Part shown: positions 63,922 through 64,000 of the stretch, one piece after another
How the letters are laid out: each line of letters opens with the position of its first letter
Position numbering within the stretch: position 1 is the first letter of the stretch
NCBI RefSeq assembly: GCF_018401815.1
Contig: NZ_JAGYKG010000003.1
Span: 348,874-412,873 of the forward strand
From: Nonlabens sp.
GTDB taxonomy: Bacteria; Bacteroidota; Bacteroidia; Flavobacteriales; Flavobacteriaceae
Length of the DNA stretch: 64,000 nt
Direction of reading: 5' to 3'
Program-made: the position numbers and the translations under genes
Notes under the pieces: generated by a model
The model's input: only the letters and a program-made list of their open reading frames with translations
What the model was told of the DNA's origin: nothing
The model's database searches: none

Positions 63922-63980
63922 CAAATGTACGTTCAATTTCTGTACAAAACAAATTATTGTACGTTTTATTTACGTACGTT
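63922..63980 (-). promoter_or_regulatory. Toxin-antitoxin promoter with repeated operator
   Basis: Minus strand: TTG-N20-TACATTTG (-7 box at 63922-63929). TGTACGTT-type repeats at 63926-63933, 63941-63948 (variant), 63958-63965 and 63973-63980 overlap or precede it, as expected for a ribbon-helix-helix autorepressor. Confidence 0.7.
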
Positions 63981-63988
63981 TATATTGT

Positions 63989-63995
63989 GCTCAAC
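63989..63995 (-). other. Edge of a second attC-like site
   Basis: GTTGAGC on the minus strand fits GTTRRRY exactly and is preceded by ACC, like the end of the first site (GACCGTTAGGA). It would be the 3' end of the attC of the next cassette, cut by the window edge. Distance to the first site gives a cassette of about 1.0 kb. Confidence 0.45.
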
Positions 63996-64000
63996 GGTTT

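Overview
This looks like the chromosome of a marine-type member of the Flavobacteriaceae (Bacteroidota). It is AT-rich. Promoters match the Bacteroidota pattern TTG-N19/20-TAnnTTTG, and Shine-Dalgarno sites are mostly absent. There is a type IX secretion (T9SS) C-terminal sorting domain, a GLPGLI protein, FISUMP and CarboxypepD_reg-like domain proteins, several lipoproteins and a menaquinone pathway. A 14-bp palindrome (GCTTTCGCGAAAGC) occurs 13 times exactly and once with a mismatch, in genes, between genes and inside the RNase P RNA. Genus is not provable from the window; Nonlabens or a close relative is a guess.

Layout. 1-1384: 5' part of ftsK (runs off the left edge). 1.5-7.9 kb: a small secreted peptide, a GLPGLI protein and a TonB-receptor-like outer-membrane protein, flanked by two roughly 1-kb mosaic repeat arrays and gene remnants. 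7.9-10.4 kb: dgkA, tpx, a decayed cytochrome c and oxyR (peroxide defence). 10.5-14.5 kb: menA-holA, and a HsdR-N-like nuclease with a glycosyltransferase. 14.6-22.2 kb: OmpA lipoprotein, VTT membrane protein, helicase, M28 peptidase, rdgB, esterase. 21.7-31.1 kb: menaquinone genes menI, menF, menD and menB, interrupted by a cytochrome c lipoprotein, a repeat island (7 copies of a 60-bp repeat, then 40 copies of a heptamer), a PQQ sugar dehydrogenase, two tandem paralogous micro-ORFs and a DUF2452 gene. 31.4-48.6 kb: housekeeping genes (SDR, gcvT, nnr, hutH, clpC, gyrA, NlpC/P60, thiolase, pgpH-like). 48.7-48.9 kb: tRNA-Ser and tRNA-Pro under one consensus promoter. 49.3-55.1 kb: accessory surface region (AraC regulator, T9SS cargo, PID-CTERM-like small protein, two tandem FISUMP proteins plus the footprint of a third copy). 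55.3-59.4 kb: compact pdxH-sixA-ppk1-ppx operon. 59.7-62.6 kb: dnaX, the divergent rnpB, and a YkgJ-like gene. 63-64 kb: a DUF1778/GNAT toxin-antitoxin pair that appears to be an integron-type gene cassette bounded by attC-like sites.

How it fits together. Five menaquinone enzymes (MenF, MenD, MenB, MenI, MenA) are spread over about 20 kb; menC and menE are not in the window. The cytochrome c and the PQQ sugar dehydrogenase are both lipoproteins and could form a periplasmic redox pair. The polyphosphate genes ppk1 and ppx overlap and are probably co-translated. The most unusual items are the regularly spaced palindrome (including its copy in RNase P RNA), the peptide-GLPGLI-OMP locus between long repeats, the paired MKTSI micro-ORFs, the FISUMP tandem duplication with a C-ending-codon-rich variable tail, a probable frameshift site in dnaX, and the attC-flanked toxin-antitoxin cassette at the right edge.
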